NCBI GenBank assembly: GCA_038231395.1
Contig: JBBRLL010000012.1
Span: 28,413 to 92,412, forward strand
Direction of reading: 5' to 3'
From: Stagnihabitans sp038231395
Lineage (GTDB): Bacteria; Pseudomonadota; Alphaproteobacteria; Rhodobacterales; Rhodobacteraceae
DNA length: 64,000 bases
The position numbers and the translations under genes are program-made. The notes below the pieces were generated by a model. That model was given only the letters and a program-made list of their open reading frames with translations. It made no database searches and was not told the origin of the DNA. Positions 1 to 8,515 of the stretch are shown one piece after another. How positions within the stretch are numbered: position 1 is the stretch's first letter; the number at the start of each line of letters is the position of its first letter.

Positions 1-1
1 C

Positions 2-736
2 CCTTGGCAAGAACCCGACGCGCCCATCCATTTGACGCCGCAAAACATCGCTGCTTTGCTGAGCGCTAACGTATTGACCGAACTTTTGGGAGCCCACGAA
101 ACCCTTGTGCTGGAATTCAACGAGACCAGCACGATAACCGGCACGGTGAACTCGGACATCCTCGTCGGAAGGACGGGCGTCAACCAGATCAGGGCGCTGG
201 CCTCTAACGATTATCTTGAAGGCAATTCCGGCAACGACTCTTTGTACGGGGGCATGGGGAACGACACGACCAATGGCGATGCTGGGGCAGATCGCATCTG
301 GGGCGGCCACGGCAATGACCTTCTGGTTGGCGGGGAAGGGAACGACACGTTTGAAGGTGGCATCGGAATTGATCTGATCCACGGTGGCAATGGCAACGAC
401 TTTCTCGCCGGCGGCAGAGGCACTGACGTGTTGTGGGGCGACGCCGGGGCGGATGCTTTCATCTTCCGTGCCGGCGATTTCGGCATTGATGTGATTGTCG
501 ACTACACTGCCGCGCAGGGTGACTATCTGATCTACAACGGGATTACGCCAGTCTCTGTGGCGAATTTCACCGTCGAAGTGCGTGCTGTGTCTGGCTTGGG
601 TGCAGAATGGGCCGTCGACACGCTGGTCCACGTTGGTGGGATCGACGGAAAGATCATTTGCGCTTTGCAAGACACCAACCCAACTTCGCTGATGATGCAG
701 GACGCGGTGTCGGGCGCGGTGTTCGATCTGGTCTAA
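2..736 (+). CDS. RTX calcium-binding secreted protein, 3' part (5' truncated by window edge)
   Basis: The reading frame is open to the left edge, so this is the C-terminal part of a longer protein. About seven glycine/aspartate nonapeptides of the GGxGxDxLx type run through the middle (for example GGMGNDTTN, GGEGNDTFE, GGNGNDFLA). A GDAGADAFIF segment and a roughly 80-residue tail follow. This is the usual layout of hemolysin-type calcium-binding proteins exported by type I secretion, where calcium folds the repeats into a beta-roll outside the cell. A TTG at base 32 could serve as a start but the frame continues upstream of it. The N-terminal effector domain lies outside the window, so the enzymatic role, if any, cannot be told. 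Confidence 0.85.
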   Translation, partial: PWQEPDAPIHLTPQNIAALLSANVLTELLGAHETLVLEFNETSTITGTVNSDILVGRTGVNQIRALASNDYLEGNSGNDSLYGGMGNDTTNGDAGADRIWGGHGNDLLVGGEGNDTFEGGIGIDLIHGGNGNDFLAGGRGTDVLWGDAGADAFIFRAGDFGIDVIVDYTAAQGDYLIYNGITPVSVANFTVEVRAVSGLGAEWAVDTLVHVGGIDGKIICALQDTNPTSLMMQDAVSGAVFDLV

Positions 737-753
737 GCGCCCGCTCTCATCCG

Positions 754-1806
754 CTAAACTTCAGCCCGCATCAGCATGCCGAACAGGTCGCGCGGGTCAT
801 CGGGATCGGCCAGCAGGTCGAGGTTGTCAAACTCCCCGGTTCTGACCAGTTGGTCGCGGATGTAGCGCAGGGCCGAGAAATCCTCGGTCGCAAAACCCAC
901 GCTGTCAAACAGAGTGATCTGGGCGGCATGGGTCCGCCCGGCTGCCTCACCCCTGATCACCTGCCAAAGTTCGGTCACCGGGTGATCGGCCTCCAGTTGT
1001 TGAATTTCGCCTTCGATCCGGGTCTGGTCGGGGTATTCCACAAAGATCGCAGAGCGCAGCAAAATGTCGCGGTGCAACTCGGTCTTGCCGGGGCAATCAC
1101 CACCAACAGCGTTGATATGAACGCCGGGACCAACCATGTTGTCGGTCAGGATGGTGGAGTATTGCTTGTCCGCCGTCACCGTGGTGATGATCTGCGCCCC
1201 CTCCACCGCCGATTGCGCCGAGGAGCAGGTGACAATGTTTAGCCCCGTGCCCGCCAGATTGGCCGCACATTTCCGGGAAGCACCGGGGTCAATATCATAT
1301 AGCCGCAGTTCAGTGATCCCTAACAGCGCCTTGAACGCCAGCGCTTGAAACTCCGATTGCGCGCCGTTGCCGATGATTGCCATGCAGGTGGCCCCCGGCG
1401 GTGCCAGATGCCTGGCCGCCACGGCAGAGGTTGCCGCCGTCCGAAGCGCCGTCAGGATCGTCATTTCCGACAGAAGCACCGGATAGCCGGTATCCGCATT
1501 GGCCAGAACGCCAAAGGCCGTCACAGTCTGCAACCCGTCTTTCATGTTTTTCGGGTGGCCGTTCACATATTTGAAAGCATAGGTCACGCCGTCGCTGGTC
1601 GGCATCAGCTCAATCACGCCATCAGTCGAATGTGAGGCGACTCGAGCGGTCTTGTCGAACAATTCCCAGCGGCGGAAATCGTCCTCGACATAGTCCGCCA
1701 GCTCCACCAGAAAACGTTCGACACCAATGCCGCGCACGATCCGCATCATGCGGTCAACGCTGACAAAGGGCACAAGGTTCAGGTTCTGCGGACGTAAAGC
1801 GGGCAT
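754..1806 (-). CDS. ocd: ornithine cyclodeaminase / mu-crystallin family protein
   Basis: A protein of 350 residues, the usual length for ornithine cyclodeaminase, which converts ornithine to proline and ammonia using bound NAD. The dinucleotide motif is visible as AIIGNGAQSEFQ in the middle of the protein, preceded by RTAATSAVAARHLAPP, a family hallmark. The C-terminal segment HINAVGGDCPGKTEL also fits. The frame extends 52 codons further upstream, but that extension is low-complexity and unlike the family, so I chose the ATG at 1806. The gene is divergent from an Lrp-type regulator 150 bp away, the classical arrangement for a regulated amino-acid catabolic gene. Alanine dehydrogenase or ketimine reductase activity in the same superfamily cannot be excluded. 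Confidence 0.85.
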   Translation of the reverse strand: MPALRPQNLNLVPFVSVDRMMRIVRGIGVERFLVELADYVEDDFRRWELFDKTARVASHSTDGVIELMPTSDGVTYAFKYVNGHPKNMKDGLQTVTAFGVLANADTGYPVLLSEMTILTALRTAATSAVAARHLAPPGATCMAIIGNGAQSEFQALAFKALLGITELRLYDIDPGASRKCAANLAGTGLNIVTCSSAQSAVEGAQIITTVTADKQYSTILTDNMVGPGVHINAVGGDCPGKTELHRDILLRSAIFVEYPDQTRIEGEIQQLEADHPVTELWQVIRGEAAGRTHAAQITLFDSVGFATEDFSALRYIRDQLVRTGEFDNLDLLADPDDPRDLFGMLMRAEV

Positions 1807-1956
1807 GGGAGTGACTTTCAACGGGCAACGTCCCAAATTGATAGCCCAGAACCCCTTCAGCCCCAATCGCCCAACTTTGTAAACTCTGCGCAAATCTCTG
1901 GCACTTTGCTGGTTCCCGTTGTAACTATTGCCAACCTTCCTTATCGGATCCAAGCC

Positions 1957-2382
1957 ATGCACAGCTATGACCAGCTTGACCGCGATCTGATTGCCATTTT
2001 GCGGCGCGATGGCCGTGCGCCGGTGTCCAAGCTGGCCGACGCGTTAGAGGTGTCACGCGGCACGATCCAGAACCGCCTTGACCGGCTGGCCTCATCCGGC
2101 GCAGTTCAGGGCTTTACCGTGCAAGTGCGCGAGGATCTGGACGCAGGGGCCGTCAAAGCCGTGATGCTGATTGAGGTGGCGGGCCATTCCACTGCGCAAA
2201 TCATCCGAAAACTGCGCGGCATCCCAGAGCTGGTTCAGTTGCACACGACCAATGGCGCTTGGGATTTGGTCGCCCAACTGACCGCCGCAAACCTCGCCGA
2301 TTTTGACCGGGTGCTGCGCATTGTCCGCGCGATTGATGGCGTGATGAACAGCGAGACGTGCATTCTTTTAAGCTCGGTTTGA
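1957..2382 (+). CDS. Lrp/AsnC family transcriptional regulator
   Basis: A 141-residue protein with the two-domain Lrp plan. The N-terminal winged helix-turn-helix reads DQLDRDLIAILRRDGRAPVS and continues with a SRGTIQNRLDRL recognition helix. The C-terminal half is a ligand-sensing RAM (ACT-like) domain, seen as AVMLIEVAG and the LHTTNGAWDLVAQL segment. I chose the ATG at 1957 because the protein starts directly before the HTH, as is normal; an upstream in-frame start would add 17 unlikely residues. It is divergent from the ornithine cyclodeaminase gene and most probably activates it in response to an amino acid such as ornithine or arginine; that link is inferred from position. Confidence 0.88.
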   Translation: MHSYDQLDRDLIAILRRDGRAPVSKLADALEVSRGTIQNRLDRLASSGAVQGFTVQVREDLDAGAVKAVMLIEVAGHSTAQIIRKLRGIPELVQLHTTNGAWDLVAQLTAANLADFDRVLRIVRAIDGVMNSETCILLSSV

Positions 2383-2399
2383 GAACGGGACCGTGCGCC

Positions 2400-3257
2400 T
2401 TACAGCCCCGCCACATGCCGCGCAGCAGCCTGCGAGGCGGCCCGGCACGCCGCCACCAGCCCCTGCCCGGCCGCCAGTTGTGCGGCCAAGGTGCCAATAA
2501 AACTGTCGCCCGCACCGTGGCTGCTGACCACTTTCACCTGTTCGGCGGGCAAAAGCAGAACGTCACCCGTGGCACTTAGGGCAGCCAAACCTTCGCCTCC
2601 GGCTGTCACAACCACTGCCTTGAACTGAACCGCCAGCGCTTTGGCGGCATCAGAGGCCTCTTGAAGGGAACCGACTGTCTGGCAGCCCATCATCTCGGCC
2701 TCAACTGCGTTCACCACCAGAATATCCACCAGTTGGCGAAACCCGGCCCCAAGATCGCGGAACGGTGCGGCGTTCAGCAGGGTCGGAATACCGCGCTGGC
2801 GCGCCTGTTCCGCAGCGGCAAGGTTGACGGCTTGTGGTACTTCATTCTGCAAAACCAACAGCTTGACACCTTCCCAGATCGTATCATCCTCCAATACATC
2901 CGGGTCGAGGTGCAGATTTGCGCCTGAGACGATGGTGGCCGCATAGTCGCCATGGCCATCCTGAATGGCCACGCTCATCCCTGAACCAACCTTGGGAATC
3001 GTTGCTACATGCCGATCATCGACGCCGGCTTTAGTGAGGTTCTCGCGCAGAAAGCGGCCAAAGTCGTCGTCACCCACCGCTCCCACGATCCGGCTTTGCG
3101 GCCCTGCCTTCGCCACAGCGACCGCCTGATTTCCACCCTTGCCGCCGAATTTGGGATACCAGCGCGAGCCTATCGCCGTTTCATCCTTGCGCGGCAGATG
3201 ATCGGCTTCGACCATGATGTCGTAGTGCAGGCTGCCAACGGTCAGGACGATGGGCAT
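2400..3257 (-). CDS. ribokinase-like PfkB family sugar kinase
   Basis: This 285-residue protein starts VLTVGSLHYDIMVEADHLPR and carries the first PfkB signature as KFGGKGGNQAVAVAKAG at about residues 36-52. The second signature, with the catalytic aspartate and anion hole, appears as SSHGAGDSFIGTLAAQLAAG near the C-terminus. The family phosphorylates ribose or related sugars and nucleosides with ATP. The DTxGAGD sequence usual in ribokinase is replaced by SSHGAGD, so the substrate may differ from ribose. It converges on the Lrp gene with 17 bp between stops. No sugar transporter adjoins it, so the substrate cannot be read from context. Confidence 0.82.
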   Translation of the reverse strand: MPIVLTVGSLHYDIMVEADHLPRKDETAIGSRWYPKFGGKGGNQAVAVAKAGPQSRIVGAVGDDDFGRFLRENLTKAGVDDRHVATIPKVGSGMSVAIQDGHGDYAATIVSGANLHLDPDVLEDDTIWEGVKLLVLQNEVPQAVNLAAAEQARQRGIPTLLNAAPFRDLGAGFRQLVDILVVNAVEAEMMGCQTVGSLQEASDAAKALAVQFKAVVVTAGGEGLAALSATGDVLLLPAEQVKVVSSHGAGDSFIGTLAAQLAAGQGLVAACRAASQAAARHVAGL

Positions 3258-3518
3258 AGAAGTCTCTCATTCCGGGTTTTATTTGATCAAGTTTCGTAGC
3301 CCACGCGACCGCCAAAGTCTCGACAGTTTATACCGAAGGCATCGAAACGCCGATAAAAGCCCTTCACCTCAAATTGCCAGAGGTGGTAGAGGCACGCATG
3401 GCGGTTGCGGCGGGACTGTTGTAAGCGAACGAAGCCGGGGTTGCTGTCAGGTGACCTTCGCCAGCCGGATTGAAATTCGGGTAGCATGATGTCGGGCGGC
3501 TTAAGACAAGGGTTTAAG

Positions 3519-4475
3519 ATGGACGTCGCATATCTGGTCACCCATTCCGGCGGATTTCACGCCGACGAACTGATGACGAGCGTGATCCTGACCCGGCTTT
3601 TTCCGAACGCGCAACTGATCCGCAGCCGGGCAAAGCAGTGGATCACCGCCGGACCCGACCGGATCATCTATGACGTGGGTTTGCTTTATGACCCCGCGCT
3701 GGCGATCTTCGACCATCATCAGCGCGGCGCTCCGTTGCGCGACGACGGCCAGCCCTACAGCTCGTTCGGCCTGATATGGAAGCAGTTTGGCCGCGATTAT
3801 CTGGCGAGGTTTGGTCTGGCTGCGCAGGTCGATGGGGTGTTCGCCTCGTTTGACCGCAGCTTTGTGCTGCCAATCGACCTTGTCGACAATGGCGCGGTCA
3901 GTCTGGCAGAGGCCGGTCCGCTGGCCACGATGACTTTGCCGGGGCTGTTGGAAACCCTTAAACCCGTGTTCGACGAGGCTGACCCCGAAGCAGAAGATCG
4001 CAGCTTTCACGCGGCTTTGGCGATAGCGCGCACCTTTGTCGAAGCCCAGGTGGCACAAAGTGCCGCGAAACTGCGGGCCGAGGATGTCGTGCAAAAAGCG
4101 ATCCTTGCGGCAGGCGAGGGTCGCATCCTGGAGTTGCCGATGGGCATGCCGTTCTGCTCTGCAGTTCTGCGGGCCGGGGCGGATCACCTTTTGTTTGTCG
4201 TGCATCCAAGGCAGGGCGACTGGTGCGTGACGGGCATCCGCCGCACCGAGGATGGCTATGAACTGCGCGCCGATCTGCCCGCGGCCTGGGCGGGTCTGAC
4301 CGATGCCGCGCTGGAAGAAGCCTGCGGTGTGCCCGGGGCAAGCTTTTGCCACAACGCCCGGTTCATTGCAGCCGCCCGCACACGCGAGGCGGCCCTTGCC
4401 ATGGCAAACCACGCCGTAAGCGCGGCTTTATCGGCAGGCCTGCTGCCCGAAAGTGCTCCGGCGCTTAGCGCTTAG
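3519..4475 (+). CDS. MYG1 family protein (UPF0160, DHH-like predicted exonuclease)
   Basis: A 318-residue protein whose N-terminus reads YLVTHSGGFHADELM, the metal-binding signature of the MYG1 family. IIYDVG and AIFDHHQRGAP follow, corresponding to the conserved D and DHH-like motifs. Eukaryotic MYG1 is an RNA exonuclease of nucleus and mitochondria; bacterial members are uncharacterised, so a phosphodiesterase or nuclease role is an inference from the DHH-like fold. I chose the ATG at 3519 because the conserved domain begins there; the longer reading from 3486 adds eleven residues without support. The 261 bp upstream of it hold no other gene that I can support. Confidence 0.8.
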   Translation: MDVAYLVTHSGGFHADELMTSVILTRLFPNAQLIRSRAKQWITAGPDRIIYDVGLLYDPALAIFDHHQRGAPLRDDGQPYSSFGLIWKQFGRDYLARFGLAAQVDGVFASFDRSFVLPIDLVDNGAVSLAEAGPLATMTLPGLLETLKPVFDEADPEAEDRSFHAALAIARTFVEAQVAQSAAKLRAEDVVQKAILAAGEGRILELPMGMPFCSAVLRAGADHLLFVVHPRQGDWCVTGIRRTEDGYELRADLPAAWAGLTDAALEEACGVPGASFCHNARFIAAARTREAALAMANHAVSAALSAGLLPESAPALSA

Positions 4476-4670
4476 GGACAGGTCCGCCACGTTTCAGGTG
4501 AGCCTGTCAATGGAGCGCCATCCCCTTTCAGGATTTGGCACTCGATTGGGGCGGGCCAGCTCAAAACTCCCATCTTGTCAAACGTGCACCCCCCAACGTC
4601 GCCATCCCGGACACTTGCTTCCTGCCAACGGCTGAGCTTGCGTCAATCCGAAACCTCAGGCGAAGGCCAA

Positions 4671-4714
4671 GAATTTTCGCAGAAAATTCGCTGAAGCCTC
4701 CTTTGCGAATTTTC
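4671..4714. terminator. AT-rich double hairpin between convergent genes
   Basis: The 8-mer GAATTTTC occurs three times in alternating orientation. Bases 4671-4678 pair with 4682-4689 (3-nt loop), or 4682-4691 pair with 4705-4714 (10-bp perfect stem, 13-nt loop). The two hairpins are mutually exclusive. The element sits between the convergent MYG1 and M3 peptidase genes, so a bidirectional transcription stop is likely. No clear T-run follows. The rest of the 265-bp gap shows nothing. Confidence 0.4.
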
Positions 4715-4740
4715 ACACGAAACGCATCGGTTCAAAGCCG

Positions 4741-6744
4741 TCACACCGCTTCCAACAGCCCCCGGCCTTTCAGCAAAGGTTCCACGCCTGGCATCCTGCC
4801 CCGAAAACGAGTGTAAAGCACCTCCGCCTCCTCGGACCCGCCCGCCGACAGGATGAACCTTTCCAGCCGGGCTGCCGTCGCCGGATCAAAGGCATCACCC
4901 GTTTCTTCAAAGGCGGCAAAGGCGTCAGCATCCATCACCTCGGACCACATGTAGCTGTAATAGCCGCTGGAATAGCCGTCACCCGAAAACACATGCGCGA
5001 AATGCGGCGTCGCGTGCCGCATCCGGATGGCCCCGGGCATCCCCAGCCCCTGCAACACCTCCGCCTGTCGCTGCATCGGATCAGCGGGCGCGTCCTCATG
5101 GAAACTGAGATCGACCAGCGCCGAGGAGATGAACTCCACCGTAGCAAACCCCTGATCATAGGTGCCCGCCGCAAGCAGCCGCTTGAGCATATCGGCCGGC
5201 ATCGGCTCCCCGGTTTCATAGTGCCTCGCGTGCTTTTCCAAGACCTCGGGCACCTCCATCCAGTGTTCGTAAAGCTGACTTGGCAGTTCGACAAAGTCGC
5301 GCGCCACACTGGTGCCAGAGATGAATCCATAGGTCACATTCGACAACATCTGATGCAGCGCATGGCCGAACTCATGAAACAGGGTCCGCGCATCGTCATA
5401 CGATAGCAGGCACGGATCGCCCTTGGCGAAGTTGCACACGTTCACCACGACAGGCCGCACTTCACCACCCAGCTTGCGTTGCCCACGAATGTCGGAACAC
5501 CACGCCCCCGACCGCTTGGACTCCCGCGCAAAGTAGTCGCCGATGAACACCGCGATATGCTCTTCACGCCGCGTCACCTCCCAAGCCCGGCAATCGGGAT
5601 GGTAGAGTGATACGTCCAAGGCCTTGAATTCCAATCCGAACAAGCGAGTGGCGCAGTCGAACATCGCCCCCAGCATCGCCTCAAGGCTCAGATAAGGTTT
5701 CAAAATCGCCTCATCCAGATCATGCTCGGCGCGGCGGCGCTTTTCGGAATAATAGCGCCAATCCCAAGCCTCCAGCGGCCCCGCAATCCCATCGGCGCGC
5801 AGCATGGCCTCCAACACTTCGGCATCCGCCAACGCCTTGCGTTTGGCAGGCGCCCAGACCCGCATCAGCAGATCGCGCACCCGCTCCGGGGTTTTCGCCA
5901 TCTCCGGCTCCAGCTTGTAGGCTGCAAAACTGTCATAGCCCAACAGCTTCGCCCGCTCTTCGCGCAGCTTCAGCGTCTCGGCAGCCACGGCGCGGTTGTC
6001 GGTCGCCCCACCATTCGCACCGCGCAAGCCCCACGCCTCATAGGCTTTTTGCCGCAGATCCCTGTGCTGCGAAAATTGCAAGAAGGGCACAATGATGGAC
6101 CGGGACAGCGTCACCACCGGCCCCATGCCCTTGTCCGCCCCGGCAGCCTTGGCCGCACTGACCACGAACGCGGGCAGACCGAGCAGATCGGCGTCGGCAA
6201 GGGCCATGAACCACTCCCGTTCGTCCGCAAGCACATTCTGGCTGAACTTTGTGCCCAGAACCGCCAGCCGCGACTTCACGTAAGTCAACCGAGCCGAGGC
6301 TTCACCCTCCAACATGGCACCGGACCGCACGAACATCCGGCGGTAAAGCTCCAGAACCCGCAACTGTTCTCCCGCCAAAGCATCGCGTGCCAGCCAAAGC
6401 GCCTCGATCTTGCCAAACAACGCCCGATTGTTGGAAACTTCAGACCCGTAAGCCGACAGTTTCGGCGCCATCTCGCTTTGCAGCGCCTCGCGCGCGTCCG
6501 TACTATCGGCCCCCACGAGATTGTAAAACACCCCCGAAACCCGCGACAGCGCCTCTTCGCTCAACTCCAACGCTTCAATCACATTCTCAAAGGTAGGTTC
6601 GGCGGGGTCAGATGCAATTTCCGCCACGCGCGCCCGCGCCTCGGCCAAGGCCCCGTCAAACGCGGGGGCGAAGTCTTCATCCCTGATCGCGCCAAACGGC
6701 GGAAGTCCGAACGGCCCGGTCCACTCTGTCATCAAAGCATTCAT
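4741..6744 (-). CDS. M3 family zinc metallopeptidase (peptidyl-dipeptidase Dcp / oligopeptidase A type)
   Basis: This 667-residue protein has the gluzincin motif HEFGH at residues 457-461 and the third zinc ligand Glu486 in ARDFVELPSQLYEHW, as in M3 peptidases. The length and the N-terminal segments (FGLPPFGAIRDEDFAPAF, FYNLVGADST) resemble peptidyl-dipeptidase Dcp. The enzyme is expected in the cytoplasm, since no signal peptide is seen, degrading short peptides. I chose the ATG at 6744 because AAGGG stands six bases before it; an ATG at 6789 overlaps the upstream permease gene. It is downstream of an amino-acid ABC binding protein and permease on the same strand and is probably co-transcribed, which would couple uptake to peptide turnover. 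Confidence 0.9.
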   Translation of the reverse strand: MNALMTEWTGPFGLPPFGAIRDEDFAPAFDGALAEARARVAEIASDPAEPTFENVIEALELSEEALSRVSGVFYNLVGADSTDAREALQSEMAPKLSAYGSEVSNNRALFGKIEALWLARDALAGEQLRVLELYRRMFVRSGAMLEGEASARLTYVKSRLAVLGTKFSQNVLADEREWFMALADADLLGLPAFVVSAAKAAGADKGMGPVVTLSRSIIVPFLQFSQHRDLRQKAYEAWGLRGANGGATDNRAVAAETLKLREERAKLLGYDSFAAYKLEPEMAKTPERVRDLLMRVWAPAKRKALADAEVLEAMLRADGIAGPLEAWDWRYYSEKRRRAEHDLDEAILKPYLSLEAMLGAMFDCATRLFGLEFKALDVSLYHPDCRAWEVTRREEHIAVFIGDYFARESKRSGAWCSDIRGQRKLGGEVRPVVVNVCNFAKGDPCLLSYDDARTLFHEFGHALHQMLSNVTYGFISGTSVARDFVELPSQLYEHWMEVPEVLEKHARHYETGEPMPADMLKRLLAAGTYDQGFATVEFISSALVDLSFHEDAPADPMQRQAEVLQGLGMPGAIRMRHATPHFAHVFSGDGYSSGYYSYMWSEVMDADAFAAFEETGDAFDPATAARLERFILSAGGSEEAEVLYTRFRGRMPGVEPLLKGRGLLEAV

Positions 6745-6788
6745 CTTTTGCCCTTTCCTCATTTCCAAATCAGCCCGGCTGGCCCCCA

Positions 6789-7580
6789 TTACTTCTCCAC
6801 CACCCGCAAGCGCCGCTCGACACGCCGCAAAGCCAGACTTAGCCCCACTGTCATCACCAGATACAACAGCGCCACCATGTTATAAGTCTCGAAATAGCGA
6901 AAGTTTCCCGCAGCCTGCACCTTGCCCAGTTGGGTGATATCCGCCACCCCAAGAATACTGACCAAAGAGCTGTCCTTTACCATCGCCACAAAATCATTGC
7001 CCAAGGGGGGCAAGATCATCCGGAAAGCCTGTGGAAAGACGATGTGGCGAAATCTATGCCAGCCTGAAAGGCCCAAAGACATCGCCGCCTCAATCTGCCC
7101 CTTGTCGACCGCTTGCAACCCGGCGCGGAATATCTCGGCCAGAAATGCAGAATAGGCCAGCGTCAGGGCCATCACCGCCCGCGCAATCAAGGGAAAGTCG
7201 CGTGACCGCACCGGCTCCAGCCCCAACCAACCGCTTGCCCAATTCCAAGCCCAAACCAGCGCCGGCGACAGCACGAAAGCTACATACAGCAACAAGACCA
7301 TGATCGGCACGCCGCGCACCACCTCGATCCACAGCCGTGCCCCTTGCCGGAGGACGCGGTACCGGCTCAGCCCGGCCAGCGCCAGCCCCAAACCCATCGC
7401 ACTCGCCAGCCCATAAGCGATCAGCGTGACCGCCACCGTGACTTCGATGCCGGACACCAGCGTCGCCATCACCTGGCTGTAGATGTCGCTCGACCAGACC
7501 TCGTAAAACATCCAAAGGCCGGTGACCCCAAGGATCACCAGCCAATAGGGAAACTCCTCACCCTCTTTCGGGGCCAGCAA
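6789..7580 (-). CDS. polar amino acid ABC transporter permease (HisM/GlnP type)
   Basis: A 263-residue membrane protein with about six hydrophobic helices. It has the EAA loop that contacts the ATPase, seen as GQIEAAMSLGLSGWHRFRHI and continuing into VFPQAFRMILPPLGND. It also shows the family segment WIEVVRGVPIMVLLLY. It imports an amino acid together with the binding protein encoded immediately upstream. The likely start is the TTG at 7580, which directly follows the TAA of the binding-protein gene in the same frame. No good ribosome site precedes it, and a GTG at 7538 is an alternative. The operon has neither an ATPase gene nor a second permease; the ATPase must be encoded elsewhere. Confidence 0.88.
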   Translation of the reverse strand: MLAPKEGEEFPYWLVILGVTGLWMFYEVWSSDIYSQVMATLVSGIEVTVAVTLIAYGLASAMGLGLALAGLSRYRVLRQGARLWIEVVRGVPIMVLLLYVAFVLSPALVWAWNWASGWLGLEPVRSRDFPLIARAVMALTLAYSAFLAEIFRAGLQAVDKGQIEAAMSLGLSGWHRFRHIVFPQAFRMILPPLGNDFVAMVKDSSLVSILGVADITQLGKVQAAGNFRYFETYNMVALLYLVMTVGLSLALRRVERRLRVVEK

Positions 7581-8363
7581 TTACTGTATCTTGTAGTCGA
7601 GGAACCACTTCTTGGTCAGCGCGTCCAAGGTGCCATCCGCCTTCAAACTGGCAATCGCCGCGTTGATCGGCGCTTCCAATGTTGAGCCCTTGGTGAAGAT
7701 AAAGCCGAAATCTTCGGCCCCCAAAGGCTCTCCAACCAGCTTCAACTTGCCAGCCGAGGCCGTAACATAGCCTTTGCCCGCCGTCGCATCGGTCAGAACC
7801 GTATCGACATCGCCCGCCTTCAACGCCTCCACCGAGGCGCCAAAGGTTTCAAAAAGCTTGATGCGCGGGTTCTTTTCGTTGCCATCCAGCACGTCATAAA
7901 CTGCGGTGTAGAACGGTGTGGTCCCGGCCTGTGCGCCAATCAGCAGCTTGTCATTGCCGCCAAAACTTTTGGCGTCGGTAAAGCGGCTTTCATCGCCGCG
8001 CACCATCATGACACTTTCCGACCGCATGTAAGCGTCAGAGAAGTCGACCTTCGCCTTGCGCTCATCATTGATCGTGATGCCGGTCATGCCAAAGTCGAAC
8101 TGCCCCTCCGCCACCGCCGGGATCATCGCATCCCAGCTGACATTGGCGTATTTCACCTTCAGGTTCAGCCGCTTGGCCATTTCGGCCACCATATCGTATT
8201 CCCAGCCGATCGCCTTGCCGTCCTTGTCCATGAACTGCAGCGGCGGATAGGCGTTTTCGGTCACCACGGTGATTTCCTTGCCTTTGAGGTCGGGCAAAGC
8301 ATCCCCAAATGCCGCCGAGCCCCAAGCCAGAGCCAAGCCTGCCAAAGCCGAAATGATCTTCAT
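7581..8363 (-). CDS. amino acid ABC transporter substrate-binding protein (SBP_bac_3)
   Basis: A 260-residue periplasmic binding protein. The N-terminus MKIISALAGLALAWGSAAFG is a signal peptide with likely cleavage near residue 20-22. The mature part starts KGKEITVVTENAYPPLQFMD, the typical cluster 3 opening, and includes GWEYDMVAEMAKRLNLKVKY, VDFSDAYM and DTVLTDATAGKGY. These proteins deliver polar amino acids to an ABC permease. A GGGAG stands nine bases before the ATG. It is the first gene of an apparent operon with the permease and the M3 peptidase. The ligand cannot be assigned; basic or acidic amino acids are both possible. Confidence 0.88.
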   Translation of the reverse strand: MKIISALAGLALAWGSAAFGDALPDLKGKEITVVTENAYPPLQFMDKDGKAIGWEYDMVAEMAKRLNLKVKYANVSWDAMIPAVAEGQFDFGMTGITINDERKAKVDFSDAYMRSESVMMVRGDESRFTDAKSFGGNDKLLIGAQAGTTPFYTAVYDVLDGNEKNPRIKLFETFGASVEALKAGDVDTVLTDATAGKGYVTASAGKLKLVGEPLGAEDFGFIFTKGSTLEAPINAAIASLKADGTLDALTKKWFLDYKIQ

Positions 8364-8515
8364 TTTGTGAACTCCCTGTCACGAAGCGATGCGCGACTAT
8401 CTGTCCAGAAGCGGGCGGGGGCAACCCCTCTGCACCGACGCACAGATCAAGCGCGCCACGGCCCCTTGCAGCCAGCAACGACAGCGCCCATTTTCCGTTC
8501 AAACAGGAGGCACCC

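Noticed and set aside
5722..6885. 387-codon plus-strand frame opposite the M3 peptidase
   Set aside because: Composition bias of antisense frames; the real gene has HEFGH and the third zinc ligand.
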